A DNA stretch of 35,566 nt from Isoetes engelmannii (GCA_011763485.2 JAANSK020250384.1:1-35566), one strand, 5' to 3'. Shown: positions 21,298-33,427, counted from the first letter of the stretch. Program-made: numbers and translations. Notes: generated by a model from the sequence alone, not told the origin.

Positions 21298-21741
21298 CCC
21301 GTCAGACCTACCTTTCTCACTCCGAGCTGCCTTTCTCGACTCGCGGATCAAGAAAGTCCCTCATAACTCCACCCCCCCCCCTCCCGGTCCCTTTTTTTTT
21401 TTTTTCCTTCTGGAGTTGCCGATCTAACCAGCTAGTTTTGAAATGGCCATTAGAACTGGTTTCTATTTATATCTCTTGTCTGTAGCATCATTTGAGTAAC
21501 TTCATTTTGTCTTTTGCATGCTCGGGAGCAATGGAAAGACCCATTCGTTAAAGAATGAAGGCGAGAAGAGGGCGGTGACATTGGTTGGACAAGCTTGGAA
21601 TAGGTCGGGGAGTGCTCTACGCGTTCTTCCTATTAGGTGGTCCATGTGTGAAGAGGATGCACAGTTGTGACAGAAAGGCCTCCATGGTCTCTTTGCCCAT
21701 TGTAAAATAAATTGTAAAGATATTACGTATGAAAAAAAAAT
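21298..21741. other. Gene-free stretch with homopolymer runs
   Basis: Contains runs of C and T (about 21369-21405) and ends in a nine-A run (21732-21740) that adjoins the LINE target duplication. The segment 21500-21740 could be the 3' end of another retroposed sequence, but I do not recognise it. Confidence 0.4.
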
Positions 21742-21751
21742 TCATTGAATA
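21742..21751 (+). repeat. Left target-site duplication of the LINE
   Basis: TCATTGAATA, identical to 27470-27479 directly after the LINE tail. It follows an A-run, as expected for target-primed reverse transcription. Confidence 0.85.
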
Positions 21752-22094
21752 ATTGTTACGTTTGTCAGTGGCGGAGCACTGGGCGATGTCGGTGGCGGAA
21801 GAACAGGGAGAGACAGCAGGGTTTGTGTTGGCAGGCAGAATCGCTCACGGCGTGTTCACGGCTAATCAGATCTTGTTTGCTAACTAGTCTAACAGGGATT
21901 CAGCAGTAACTTTGGTCGGAATATAGGGGTTTTTTTGCATCCGAAATTGGGGCTTTTGCTGCCAGGGCCATTTTTCTGTTGAATAATCTCAAATCTGGAA
22001 TTGATGACGAACAAGCAGGCCTAGTAGCGGAGGAGACAGCGAATCATCAGAACAATTTTGTATCAGTCGTGGTGATCTGTGCATACTGACTTTT

Positions 22095-22769
22095 ATGGCG
22101 TCTCTCAACTTGTTAGCTTGGAATGTTCGGGGCATGGGTTCGCATGTGCATCTTGTGTCTAAGCTTGACTTGTTGAGATCCTACGTTAAGACCTTCAATT
22201 CTGACTTCGGACTTATGGACATTATATGCATTCAAGACCGCAGTCAAAGAATTGAGAAAAATTGCAAAAGAGGGTCACTTTTGCAATCCAGCTCTGGTGG
22301 AGAATGGTTGGCCTAGTGCAGGTATGCTAATGGTTGTAGCGCCTAAATGGTCGTCTTTAGTTAAAGACCATTAGATAGTGGTGCCGGGAAGGGTCCATGT
22401 CCTCTTTCTGGCATTGACAATATCTTGGCAGTGGTGGTTAATATCTATGCACCTACAGACTCGCTTGAAAGAGCATTGATATGGCACAGATTGGCCAACT
22501 TTTTCGGTGATGGGGATGTCCAATTTATTCTTCTTGGCGATTTCAACATGGTTGAAGATCTAGCGGATAAGGAAGGTGGATGCCCCACTCTCAATATCTC
22601 TGATAATGAAAGGGACGCTTGGCTTAATCTTGTGTTTTCGCTAAATGTGGCGGATTGCTTCCTAGAAATCTTATTCGCTAAACACTGGCTAGTCTATACT
22701 TGGTTGTGCTCCTCCAGGAATGTCAAAGAAAGGCTTGACAGATGTTATGCTTCAGACTGGTTTTCTTAG
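22095..22769 (+). pseudogene. LINE endonuclease domain (ORF2 N-terminal part)
   Basis: Apurinic-endonuclease-like domain. Visible are the N-terminal NLLAWNVRGMG with its Asn, IICIQD in place of the usual Glu-containing motif, and the central NIYAPTDS and GDFNMVEDLADKEGG. Two main blocks (22095-22316 and 22425-22769) are separated by an in-frame stop and a short out-of-frame stretch, so it is non-functional. Confidence 0.85.
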
Positions 22770-23320
22770 GAGAGGAGAAGCCTTGAAGGTGCTGTTAGGT
22801 TTTCGCGGATCATCTGCCCCTTTTCATTTTGACCCAACTTCTGACGTCGATTGGGGTTAGGAAGCCAGGCAGGATTTCAAAAGCAGTAATCAATGATCCA
22901 ACTTTCTCCCAGATTATTCACGATAAATGGAACTCGGGGGACTCCAAGAACTTGGCCCCGTTTCTACAATGGGTCTCCCTTGTTGCCAGGTCGTGTCAAA
23001 AAGAATTGGCTAAAGCTAGGAGGAATTCAGTGGATACTCTTAGGCTAAACTGGGTGGCAGCACAAAAAGCTTTGGAATATGATCCCAACAATATAGATCT
23101 GGTGGCTAATGAAGGAAGGCTGGCCTTTGATTTAGAAACAACCGAGGAGGCTATGGTCGGTTCAGACAACATTTCAGGTAAAATCAATTGGCTTATGAAT
23201 GAGAGACTGAGGAAACATGCCTTCTGTTCAGTACTAAAGGGTCATCCTGTGGCCCCGCCTCTTCTTATGCTCTAAAACAATAGGGATGATCATATTAGAG
23301 ATCCTGTTGACCTGCATCTT

Positions 23321-24388
23321 ATGATTAATAGATATTGTACTCAGCTTTTCATGTGTGTTCCACATTCCAAGGAAAGGGAAGCTCTTGTGGAGCGGGTGCT
23401 AACCTTTGTGCCGGTTCTTTTCAATTTGGAAATGATTCAATCATTAAGAGCCCCGTTGTCAGTGCAAGAGTTGGGCAAGGCTGTGGATGGGTTGTGCGAA
23501 GATAAATCCCTAGGGCTTGATGGTTTGCCCCCTTCTTTCTTTAAGCATAACTAGGAGTGGATTGGTCAGCCAGTGTTGGATTCTTGGAATGTGGCTCTTC
23601 AGACTGGTCAGTGGAAAGACGAGTTTACTCAGGGCATTATCATGCGCATTCCAAAGAAAGATGATATGTCTCTCATCAAGAACTGGAGACCTATTACTAT
23701 GCTAAACTCCATATACAAAATTGTCGCCAAGGCGCTTGCTATCAGACTTAATGGCATTTTGCCACTGATTGTGAGGAGCTCTCAAACTGGATTTGTAAAG
23801 GGAAGGTTAATTTTTGAGAATATTGTCACTATTAGGCTGGCCCATGACTGGGCATTAGAGTCTGGACAGGAATTAGCTCTTGTTTTGCTCGACTTTGAGA
23901 AGGCTTATGATAGAGCTGATTGGTGGTTCTTGAAGTTGGTAATGGCCAGGATGGGTATTCTGCAGGAATTTATTCTTTCTTTTTCTATTCTATACCGAGG
24001 CAGTTCTAGTATGGTATGTTTGAATGGATGCTTGGGTGAGCCTATTCGGTTGTAGAGATCTGTGAGTCAGGGTTGTCCTCTTGCCCCCTCCTTGTTCATT
24101 CTGCTAGCAGAGGCCCTGGGTCACTTCCTTGTCAATCCTCATGGGCCGCATGGCCTTCTTTTGTCTGTTCACAATGAGCTTTTGTTTGACTTAAGAGGAT
24201 TAGACTCACTCTTAGATTGCGAGTTTTCTGATGATACGACGCTTTACGTCCAAGGCTCGCACGAGAATTTGAACAAGATGGACATGTGTTTAGACACCTT
24301 TTGTAAGGTCTCCGGGGCAGCTATTAATTGGGATAAGACGGTGGCGTTATGGGTGGGCTCCAGCGCTATCAACTGGAGGGGTGGATAG
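23321..24388 (+). pseudogene. LINE reverse transcriptase domain
   Basis: RT fingers and palm are preserved in three frame-compatible blocks: GLDGLPPSFFK, WRPITMLNSIYK, QTGFVKGRLIFENIV, LLDFEKAYDRADW (motif A), SQGCPLAPSLFIL (motif B) and EFSDDTTLYVQG (motif C; usual form FADD or YADD, here FSDD). Stops interrupt at 23552-23554 (a TAG where FFK..WE would place Trp), at about 24053 and at 24386. Confidence 0.9.
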
Positions 24389-25614
24389 AGGTCTCAAATG
24401 GTTGTCAGGCCTGGAAGTTACTAGATATCTTGAATTTAAAGTAAGCAACACAGTATTTGGCTAGTGGTTGGGTAATCAGGCGGGCGGTCTGGAAGGATAT
24501 GTCCAAATGTATCAGGAAGTATACCTGGAGTGGCATACCTGATGTCGTAGGCATGTCAGCCAAAGTTGATTAGAAGAGCCTTTGCTTACCAAAAAAATAG
24601 GGTGGTTTGAGACTTTTGGATCCAGAGCTCCAAGGCCTGGCATCGATTTTCAAGCTTTTTGTTAGAATGTTTTTACCAGGACAACAAGCATGGAAGTTGC
24701 TTCTACGTTTTCAAATGTTGAAGCTGGTTCCTGATTGTGGAAGAGGCGTAGATATTGGTCCATCGATGATCAATGGCTTTTCGCTTCCGTTGACCTGAAA
24801 CTTCAAGGTTTATGTGGTTTTGCTCGTGATATTGCAATTGTTTGGAAACGTTTTAAAACCCGTTTGCTTCATGGTGATTGCATGCTATATGAGACATTTC
24901 TGAATCAGAATCTTTTCTTCAATGAGCTCTTTCAAATCTCATAGCATTCTCCGTGGTAGGGATCAGCACAGAAGCACTTGGAGGTGGGTGCATGGCAGAG
25001 GGATAAGGAAGGTTAAAGACTTATTTGTCATTTTGGGAAACTCCGAAAATGAAACCTTAACAAATCTGGAGCTTGTTGTGGGTCCAAGTGACAGAGTTAG
25101 GATGTTAGTTGACTTGGCTATTTTGACGGACGTGGTTGTCACCTCTCAGCAGATGGTCGTTTGCAAAACACTACCTGAATCTAGTTATTGGTTTCTAGAT
25201 AGCTCTTCTGGGCAGAGAGAGGTGTGGTTTGGGGCTTCTACTTCATATGGGTTTAGATTCATTGCCGATCAACAGGGTAGACTCTCTCCTTCTATTGTGC
25301 CTGCTCTGGAAAATATTACCACTCCTCTTTTGAACATAAAACTGGTTCGTATAATTGACACTGTATCTAAAGTTCCCAGGAGTGATCCGAAGGTGTCCAC
25401 AGGACAGAGAGTGAACCTTTCTATTTTTAGGAATATTCCTCTGGATAACTTCAGTTGGGATCCAGAATTCTGGTTTGGGATTACCAAGAGGGAACTCAGT
25501 TTCTTGCGTATACTCCTAAAATTGGATGAATTATGCTCGCTATGGCGGACGACTCCACTTCAAAATTGTTTCATAAATTAGAATTCTTTGGTATCTCAAC
25601 AAGGGTCAGAAGGG

Positions 25615-26135
25615 CAGCAGTAGTTAGCAGGTTATGGAAGAATGAATGTGCACCTAAGATCAAAATGTTGCTTTGGTTAATAGTTTCAGATGGTGCCATT
25701 CCTAGGTGTTTTTAGAATGAATCATCATTCGCAGATTGCCTTTGGTGTGGTGAGCCGGAGGATAACACGCATGCATTCTGGATGTGTCAGGCTGCACGAC
25801 TGGTTTGGAATAAGGTAATTGAGATTTTACGAGGTTTCTTGGCATCTTCTGGTTCTGGCTCCTTGTCTTGGCCCATGGTTGTCCTTTATTCTACTCATGA
25901 CGACTGGATCATAGATAATGTTCCCCTCTGGTTTTGGGAGGATGGGGGCCCTACATATTTCCTTCTGCCTGGTCCTGAAGCTCCTTCTCTACACATTGCT
26001 TCTTCAGTTTGGAATGTGTTGAGAGCCATAACTCTTTGGCTTATTTGGAAGCACAAAAACTCCAAGGCGTACAATGATCACAATATTAGTTTGGACGAAA
26101 TTATTGTTGAGCATTATGGGGAAGAACAGTGGTAG
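25615..26135 (+). pseudogene. LINE zf-RVT and C-terminal region
   Basis: APKIKMLLWLIVSDGAIP, then CLWCGEPEDNTHAFWMCQAA, match the zinc-binding domain that follows the RT in plant L1 elements (CxxC...H...C). An in-frame TAG near 25713 falls where the family usually continues through a Trp-rich linker. The C-terminal tail (LIWKHKNSKAYND) is also family-typical. Confidence 0.8.
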
Positions 26136-27442
26136 CCCAATATGAGCTTTTGATCAAGAGGATGATCAATAGGGTGCATTAACTTGGTCTACCAAATGGC
26201 GTGGTATGGTAGGCTGACCGGGCAGTTGGTGTTGGGCTCCTCCGACTATTTTATTCTCCAAGAATTGACAGGAGCTAGCGACAGTTCATTGCTAGCGCAA
26301 GTTTCTCAGTCCCCTAGTCCTCTAGTAGGAGCCTAGCGATGGGAGGACAGTGCACATGGCAGAAATGAAGGGCACAATGCGATTTTTCACAGGTAGACTT
26401 CCCTTATACATTTCTCTTTTATTTGCTTTAAGAGCTAGACCATTCCGCCTGGACGGTCTAGCTTCTCTCTGAATCTGGATAGGCTTCCATGAATCTGGAT
26501 ATGCATCTGCCTTGAGCAGGCGTGAAATTTCTGGTTATTCGGGGGTAGGCAGAGGCCCTTTGTCCTGTAATTTAAGATTTGAGGAGATAGATAGATAGTG
26601 TTGAGGAGAGAGATGTAGGTGCGAGAAGGAAATAGGGTTTATTATTCCTGGTCTGGTATTAATTGGGGTAGGATGAGTCAGTAGGTTAGAGTCACCTTAG
26701 AGTGTTGCCAGTCGTCGTTGTTACGCCTAGGGCTTGTCTTAAGGGAGGACGTTAGGAAGCTGAGGGAGCAATAAGTGTATGTGCTTGGGTAGTGTATAGG
26801 TGGGTCCAGAGGGTTTGAGGATAGGCTAGATGTCCAGTTGTCTTAGCGGTTGGGTGTGCATTGGTCTTTTAGGTAGTAGTCTCGTTGTCGCTTATGTTGG
26901 GCCTGTATTGGTCTTTAGCTAATAGTAATCTTGTTGCCAATTTTGTTGGGCCTCTGCCTGCCCAAACCAGTCCCTTAGCAGGAGCCTGGCAGCTGGGGTA
27001 ACGAATCCTGTTTCACTTAGTTGCAGCCTTGAGCTGTGATAGACGGGTGTTCTTGCTCCTTGCTCCCCAGGTATCTAACGAAGGGCTGGAATCTGAATCT
27101 GCGTCGTTTATAGTGGCGCTGGATCCTGCAGACATGCGGGTATCTAGCGACTGGGGACGCCTAGGCAAACCCTCAGACGGTCATCTGAAGTAGCAAGTCC
27201 AGGTTCTTCACGTGGGTAGTATGATGTCCTCCCGTTGTGGCAGACTAGGTTCTTCCAGGACCCCATGCGTGTTGAAGGGGCAGCATACGTAGAGGGATCT
27301 TCGTGGGCGCTGGCTCTGGAGTAGTGCCTGTGAAGAAGTGGGTATAGAGACCCTTGTGGTCTCCTCCTATAGTAGCAGGTATGAAATGAATGCAGGAGTC
27401 TGCTATGGGTGGTGGGTATGGCCATCCCTCCAACTCGCAGGT
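26136..27442 (+). other. LINE 3' untranslated region
   Basis: About 1.3 kb without a plus-strand coding frame, before the TAAA tail. No RNase H domain was found, although some plant L1 lineages carry one. It contains a GATAGATAGATAG run near 26585. Confidence 0.6.
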
Positions 27443-27469
27443 AAAAAAATAAATAAATAAATAAATAAA

Positions 27470-27479
27470 TCATTGAATA
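27470..27479 (+). repeat. Right target-site duplication of the LINE
   Basis: TCATTGAATA, identical to 21742-21751, directly after the TAAA tail. Confidence 0.85.
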
Positions 27480-27675
27480 CTCACACTTTGCTTGGAGAAA
27501 ATAAACTATTTCATTGGTTTTAGATGTGTTATTTAGTTTCTCACCTCGCCATCTGAGAATTCTGAGGCCATTTGGATTCCTTAGGTTTTATTTTACCACA
27601 CAAGATATAAGTGTTTTTTCGTGCCTAAACCGCTTCGCACGTCCTTTTAGATTAAAGTAACAGTGTTCCAAAAAA
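27480..27675. other. Short spacer between LINE and copia copy B
   Basis: Unique AT-rich sequence ending in an A-run (27669-27676) at the edge of the copia gag copy. No gene. Confidence 0.4.
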
Positions 27676-29164
27676 AAGTGGGGAGTGGATGAGATCCACT
27701 TTAATGTAATGTGTCCTTTTTAGATATTTACTTCAGTTAGTTCGTCTTCTTCCTCTTCAGGCTCAGCTGAAATTTCCCTTACAACATTTACTGCAGCAGA
27801 CCTTTGACCACCTCTATCCCTTCCAAATCTTCCTCTTCCTCCGCTAACACTTCCTCCTCGAGAATATCCACCTCTGCCTTCTCCACTTTTTTATTTGTTC
27901 TTTGCAGTAGAACATGTTGCAGCCACGTGAACAAATCCCTCACAATTGTAACACATTATCTATTTTCTAGACTTGAGACAGTCTGCTTTGAGATGGCCAT
28001 AGCCATTGCAGCTATAGCAAAGGCCTATCCTTCCCTTATTTGGACCTTCAGATCGTCCCTTGCAAACAATTATACTTCAGTTTGTTCTTCTTTATTTCCT
28101 ATTATCTTCTTCTGTTCAAGCTTCGTGCGTATCATACACTCAGCTTCATCTCTATTTTTAGCTGCATTTATAACAAGAGTAGACAAGTACTCATAGTTAG
28201 AAAAGGCCCTCAATATAAACAAGATATGATAGTCTGTTGTTACAAGAACTTCTGCTCCTTCCAAATCAGCCACGATGTTATCAAACTTTTGGAAAATTTA
28301 GTTATATTGTCTTTATCTTGATATTTTAATCTCACTTGAGCCCCCTGTCCAACACATCTAACTGAGATGAGCTTTTAGCCTCATACATCTTCAATATATG
28401 CTTCCACATTTGCCTTGGAGTTAGCTTCTAATTTCTAACAGAATAGAAGAGCTAAGCTTACTTGTAATGATGCTTCTTGTTTCAATCAGTAAATTTGCAT
28501 ATACTTCCAGATTTGCCTTGAAGTTAGCTTTCTATTCCTTAACAAAATAGAAGAGTTAAGCTTACTTGTAATGATGTTTCTTGCCTCAATCAATTTGCTT
28601 GCAGAACCTTCATCTCTAACTTGAGATACTGCTTCTTTGTTTCTTCCAGTTGGAATGATTGCACCCCTTACAATAGATCTGTTTGAGATATCAGATGGAG
28701 CAATGCTTGCAAAAATCCTGCTCTTATCTTCTTCGTCTGTCACATAGCACTCTCTAGCACTCCCTTTACTTTCTCTTTCCTTACTTGGAAACCAGATTCT
28801 CCTTCAAACACATCAATTGCATTTAGCAATGGTGCATCAAGGCTGCTTGCCATTATTCCTGCTCTGATACTACTTGTTGAATTTAATATTAACATAGAAT
28901 TCACACCTTCAGATCAAAGTTATTTAAATATAAGGTTACGCACTGTGGGTTGCCCTTGCAACTATTCTGTATTGGGATTTAGAATCTCTTAGAGAAATCT
29001 AATCTTGGAAAGCAGTATTCATAATATTATTGTGTTAAGGTATTTCTTTCAAGTAGCCATATTGCTGAGACATCGATGAGCTTTGCAAGGCTTGCATCTA
29101 TCTTTCCAAGGGTTATAAATAGGCACCAAACTTTTTTTTTTTTTTGCCTCATTACTGATGCCAC
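27676..29164 (-). mobile_element. Ty1/copia retrotransposon fragment, LTR plus gag, copy B (fossil)
   Basis: Minus-strand remnant. From its 5' side: an LTR whose inner edge is the CA at 28875/28876 (the outer edge is uncertain, perhaps near 29164), an initiator-tRNA-Met primer binding site (28858-28872, TAGTATCAGAGCAGG), the gag start (28853, MASSLDAPLLNAIDVFE) and the gag body to the zinc-knuckle and Gly/Arg-rich region near 27730-28050. No protease, integrase or RT part and no second LTR are seen. It is broken in several places, truncated and old. Confidence 0.75.
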
Positions 29165-30366
29165 ATTGCATTACCTTGATTCAAATAAAATACAATGACT
29201 TCACCGTATTCCATACAATGAAAACGTAGACAAATGACAAATAGATAAGCATAATATGGAGTACTTTATTGAGGAGACCTATATCCCATGAATCTCACTA
29301 TCACTTGCAAACATAAGACATAAACACGCCACAAATTTTGCACAGCTGCTCGAGACAACCATGACAGGGAGAAGGAAACAATGAAGTTAAAAGCAGCAAG
29401 TTCCAGGGACATCGGGCATCAATTATGATATAATAAGATGATGGGACATTAAAATATTCTTCCTTCCTTCCTTCTATTCCCCCCTTACATCCACAATAAG
29501 AGGGCCATGAATGTAATGATGGACCTTATGCTGTTAATGTAAAAAAAAAATAGTAGTAATAAAAGTAATAATAAATGCTGTTAATATTCACAGTAGTAAT
29601 AAAGTAATAATAAAATGATAAAAATACAGAAGACATTTGGCATATCTGAATCGGGATAGGCTTCTTAGTAATGCCCAAGTTTGAATTATATAGATTCAAT
29701 TCAAATCACTTTTATTCTATTCTATTTCTACAATGCCTCTATTGTTCCAATGTCTTCCCAATATCCATCATACAGTTAGGCTTGTACCCGTGGACAATAA
29801 GTGTTACTAACTATTTAGTTCAATAAAAATGCATGGCATCTAAAAATTAGTACCCTCATGCCAATTTGAGTTGCACCAGGAATGACTTCACCCCAAAGTC
29901 ATTCGCCCCACGAAACTCATCTTGAAGATGTTTTATCATGGCATCCTTGCTAATAACATCTATTTTTTAAATTCGGATTTTCCAGTTTAGAGAAAACCTT
30001 TTTGAAATTTTTTCTAAGTTCATTTTCTAAGGTTTTAAGTGCTTTTGGCAGCCGGAAAGAATTCCGATTCTCCAAAAATTGTGAAAAGAAAGTTGGCTAT
30101 GATTTTGATTGGAATGGCATATTGCCCCGATTAGGAAGTTTGTAGTTCCACAGCATGCATGCCACATGGTGAAGGCGTCTCCATAATAATAAAGTTAATC
30201 GTGATTCATAGTGAAGGCGTATGCGCGCCAAGTAATCATACAGATCATCATATTTTTCTAGATAGATTCTTTTGGGTTTAAGTACGTATACCAATTGGTA
30301 TTTCTTTTCTGATGATTTTGACCTGATTGTGATGCTCTTAAACTCGAAGTCTCAAATGCTTCACAG
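29165..30366. other. Gene-free stretch with low-complexity sequence
   Basis: Contains a short TTCC run (29458-29474) and an AT-rich region with TAGTAATAA-type repeats (29540-29630). GTGAAGGCGT occurs twice near 30170 and 30212. I see no gene. Confidence 0.4.
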
Positions 30367-33300
30367 ATGGATGGGTCTGATGATGCCCAGAATTTTCCCA
30401 AAACTTGGAAATGGGTGACAAATGCAATAGGGCAGATTAAGTCTGATGCATCTAATAGCCACGCCAGAGTTAAGGTTGATTAAGGCCACTGAATATTTCG
30501 TTCAAGATCGATCTATGCTTGAATACGGTACCTTCTCAAGCTTCTTATATTCATCAAACTTATTATGATTGTGCAGTGTTTTGGTCCCCTTTCTATCCCA
30601 TTCTGAACTCTTCGGTGAAGCTTTGGCACATACTAAGCTGTCCCAGGATTCCCTTGCTATTAAAGGCTATGGTTACAGATAAGTATTTAGTATTTAAATT
30701 TAGTTCATAGTATAGCTATAAGACATTGTAAAGAATTTCTTCATGTTTAGCAGTTGCAATACATATGGTTATTTGCATCTCAAGTCTAGAACTTAACCCT
30801 TGCATTCTTTGTCTTGATCTTAGAGCAATTCTCTAGAATAATTGTTTCAAACCCAGAAAGTTTAGCACATTATGCACATTTTTTCCATATCATAATATAT
30901 CAATTTGTAAGCAAAAAGCTCTATTTGTTTCGTCATCAGCAACACACTTTTTTGCAGGTTAGCCAGATGGTTTTTTTGGCCGATTTGGTCCGTTTGTGAA
31001 GCCGATCTTTGAAAGTAGTTCTGGTAGAATCAATTGTCAGTATGGCTTGAGTGCAAATGAAGGTATGCAATCTCGAACATTTTCCTTTTCTTTGAACAGG
31101 ATGTTCCATGTCAACTGCCAATAGGAATATATTGAGACATCTACATAGCTGTTTTAACAATATTGTGCAGTTAATTGAGGTTCAGGGATACAATTCAGTA
31201 AATATTTGCATTTGATCTTTACATTTGCCTTGGTTCTTTTTACTTCTTGATAGCTTGCTAGCTCAACAGAAGGCATCTGAACACCATGCAAATTTCATAG
31301 GTTTGGGCAATATAAAGGAACATCATCTGATTCAATGATGTGGGTGTGTTTTGATATGTTATTAAATTTATTTTTTTTAATGTATTGTTAGGTCTTTCGT
31401 GTGTTATTAAATCTTCTCTCTCTCCTCTTCATTTGCAGAAAGCTAAGAGCTGAGAGCTCAAGCACCAAAAGCAATAATGATATGGCATGCCTGTCTTTCA
31501 CTTTCTACTCTTTCTTTGATTATGCTCAATTGCTCTTTTGTACCAGAAGAAGTGGACCAAGCAGCTCAAAGAAGCATTGGTAAGTTTTATATCATCTCCT
31601 CCTTGCTTTGCCAGTTCTTGGGCTTTCGATGTTTCTAGGCTAAAGGACATGGAATGATCAGATAAGGAAGGCTGGGGAAAGAATGTATGCTTCCTGCATT
31701 GGTGTTATGGCTAACTGCCATCTACAAATCAGTATAGGGGTTGAGCTTCCTGCCTTCTGCTTTTGTGCCCCTTCATTTTTTTTTACTAATGCTCTCAAGT
31801 GGGGGCATTTGTGCTGAGAGTTCCATCCATCCAACTCTGATGAATGTCAAGATGTCATAATGCTCTGCGGTAAGGTTCCATTCCTATGCATTAATTCTTC
31901 ACGCAACAAAACATCTCTTTGAAAGCAAAACTATGGGTTTATGGATCATGTTGTGTTTTGAATTTTCCTGCCACATTTAACTGGTAAGTTTTTGCATTCA
32001 AGCTCCAGGTTTTTCCGGAGCACGTGCTTTGGATGTTGTCGAATTTGTGTTAACTTTGTTCTTAAGCTTCCAATATCCTCTGCTTTGTGCTTTTGGTAGG
32101 TAATTTAGACTTCTCATCTTGAAGGTAAATTTCCTTGCATAAATAGAAAGAAATAGTTTTTACCTGTCTTCTTTATAAAGACTATGGATTACCAATTGAC
32201 ATTTGCATTTAGCTGGGTTCAACTGTTTTGTTTTCATTCCTATAGTACATGCAAAGCCTTAGGTTCCGAAGGAGTTTGGTCTGTTTGTCTTTTTCCATCA
32301 GATTTGCACAAGGTTGTATTTCATTTTGCTTTCATTCAATTCCGTTTATAAATTTATGACCATCAGTGCTGGAACAATTCTGCTAAACAGGAAGTTACAA
32401 GCAAGCCTATGTTAAAACTCCATCACTATAGAAATACTTATATATTTTCCCTCATTTGCTGTGAATGCATTTAATAGAGATGTAAAAGTGTGCCATCGAT
32501 TTCATGTCATATCCAAAGTTATGGGACTTATGTTTTGCTATGGCCCAACAGATAATAAGCATCTTCAAATGCGTATTTAGGGTAAGCAGGTGCAATTTAC
32601 GCATAAGCGAGTTATAGCAAAAGAGGTTCATGTTATTCAGTTGATTGAGAGTGCGCCAAAGGTCAGCACTTTTTACTGTTTTCTCAATTCTAGCTTAGGT
32701 AAACTATAGCATTCTTGGGTTTTGTTCTATATACGTGCAATATCCTTTTGTTTGCAAAATCAACACTGGTGCAATTTGTTGATTCTTATCTATTCTTAGA
32801 CGCCATGCTGCCGTTGATTGATGCTTTGTATCTATGCTTCATCTTTGTATCTACGCACACCTGCAACTTTGGAACAACTCTATAAGACATCAGCACATCA
32901 GCGGGGGTATGTATGTGTATGATCAGTCCAAATTTATTTCTAGCATATGGAGAATCATTTCGTGTAAACATTTTATAGTAATTATGGTCATCGTTGCTAC
33001 AAGACAATCTATATTTTCTACTACTATGTATCTAATCACAGTATATCATCTTGCAACATCAAAAAATCTTAAAATCCAGGAATTCTTAAAATTTATGTCA
33101 TATTTGAAATTGAATGACTCTAGAATGCGATCATGCCACTAATTAGAAAATGTCCTCCATTGCTTTTCAATGCAGATTAGTATACATTGTGCAAATTGCA
33201 GCGAAGTCCTAAAAATTTAATCTACATCAGGACAACTAAAGCTCCAAGTGTTTTAATTTTTAAGGTAGTTATCTACAATGAACAGTGTTTCAATGTGTGA

Positions 33301-33420
33301 GGAAGTTGTTTGTTGTATTGCTTCTCATTGGCAGGGAAATCTTTCTTGAATAGAGTTCTTACAGGTTGTCACAAAGTTGGAGGAATCATTTGCATTGTTT
33401 AGACTGTGCACTAGGAGGAA
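30367..33420 (+). pseudogene. Exon-like segments of an unrecognised protein gene
   Basis: Segments flanked by splice signals stay open and join in phase. Exon a 30367-30474 (36 codons, FPKTWKWVTNAIGQIKSDAS), exon b 30963-31062 (GFFGRFGPFVKPIFESSSG, then NCQYGLSANE) and exon c 31100-31197 (NILRHLHSCFNNIVQLIEVQ) give about 102 continuous residues. Separate pieces are 31547-31579 (KKWTKQLKEAL, then GTAAGT), 32581-32661 (GKQVQFTHKRVIAKEVHVIQ) and from 33365 (VVTKLEESFALFRLCTRR). Intron b/c is only 37 bp, below the usual plant minimum, and some connecting exons are missing or decayed. I do not recognise the family. It could be a degraded gene, a gene with unplaced exons, or a fragment carried by the Helitron that ends at 34495. 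Confidence 0.45.
31198..32580 (+). other. Intron-like DNA between exon-like segments
   Basis: T-rich sequence typical of plant introns. One open stretch after TTTGCAG at 31439 (LRAESSSTKSNND) could be part of another exon, and after AGCTCCAG at 32008 a short VFPEHVLWMLSN runs into a stop. Neither can be joined confidently. Confidence 0.3.
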
Positions 33421-33427
33421 CATTTGT

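Larger units (their letters stand above)
21752..27469 (+). mobile_element. L1-type plant LINE, complete insertion, decayed coding region
   Basis: A 5.7-kb non-LTR retrotransposon bounded by a perfect 10-bp duplication (TCATTGAATA) and ending in a TAAA-repeat tail (27443-27469). ORF2 domains are in order: APE endonuclease from 22095 (LLAWNVRGMG; later VVNIYAPTDS and LLGDFNM), reverse transcriptase about 23320-24390 (WRPITMLNSIYKIVAKALA, QTGFVKGR, LVLLDFEKAYDRADWWFL, SQGCPLAPSLF, DDTTLYVQGS) and zf-RVT about 25620-25830 (APKIKMLLWL, CLWCGEPEDNTHAFWMCQAA). ORF2 is broken by multiple in-frame stops and frame changes, so it is inactive. Only about 340 bp precede the endonuclease and I see no ORF1, so the copy is probably 5'-truncated. 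The 3' untranslated part is long (about 26136-27442). Confidence 0.93.

Noticed and set aside
27144-27473. 109-codon minus-strand open frame in the LINE tail
   Set aside because: It lies antisense in the LINE 3' region, starts inside the TAAA tail and shows no known domain.
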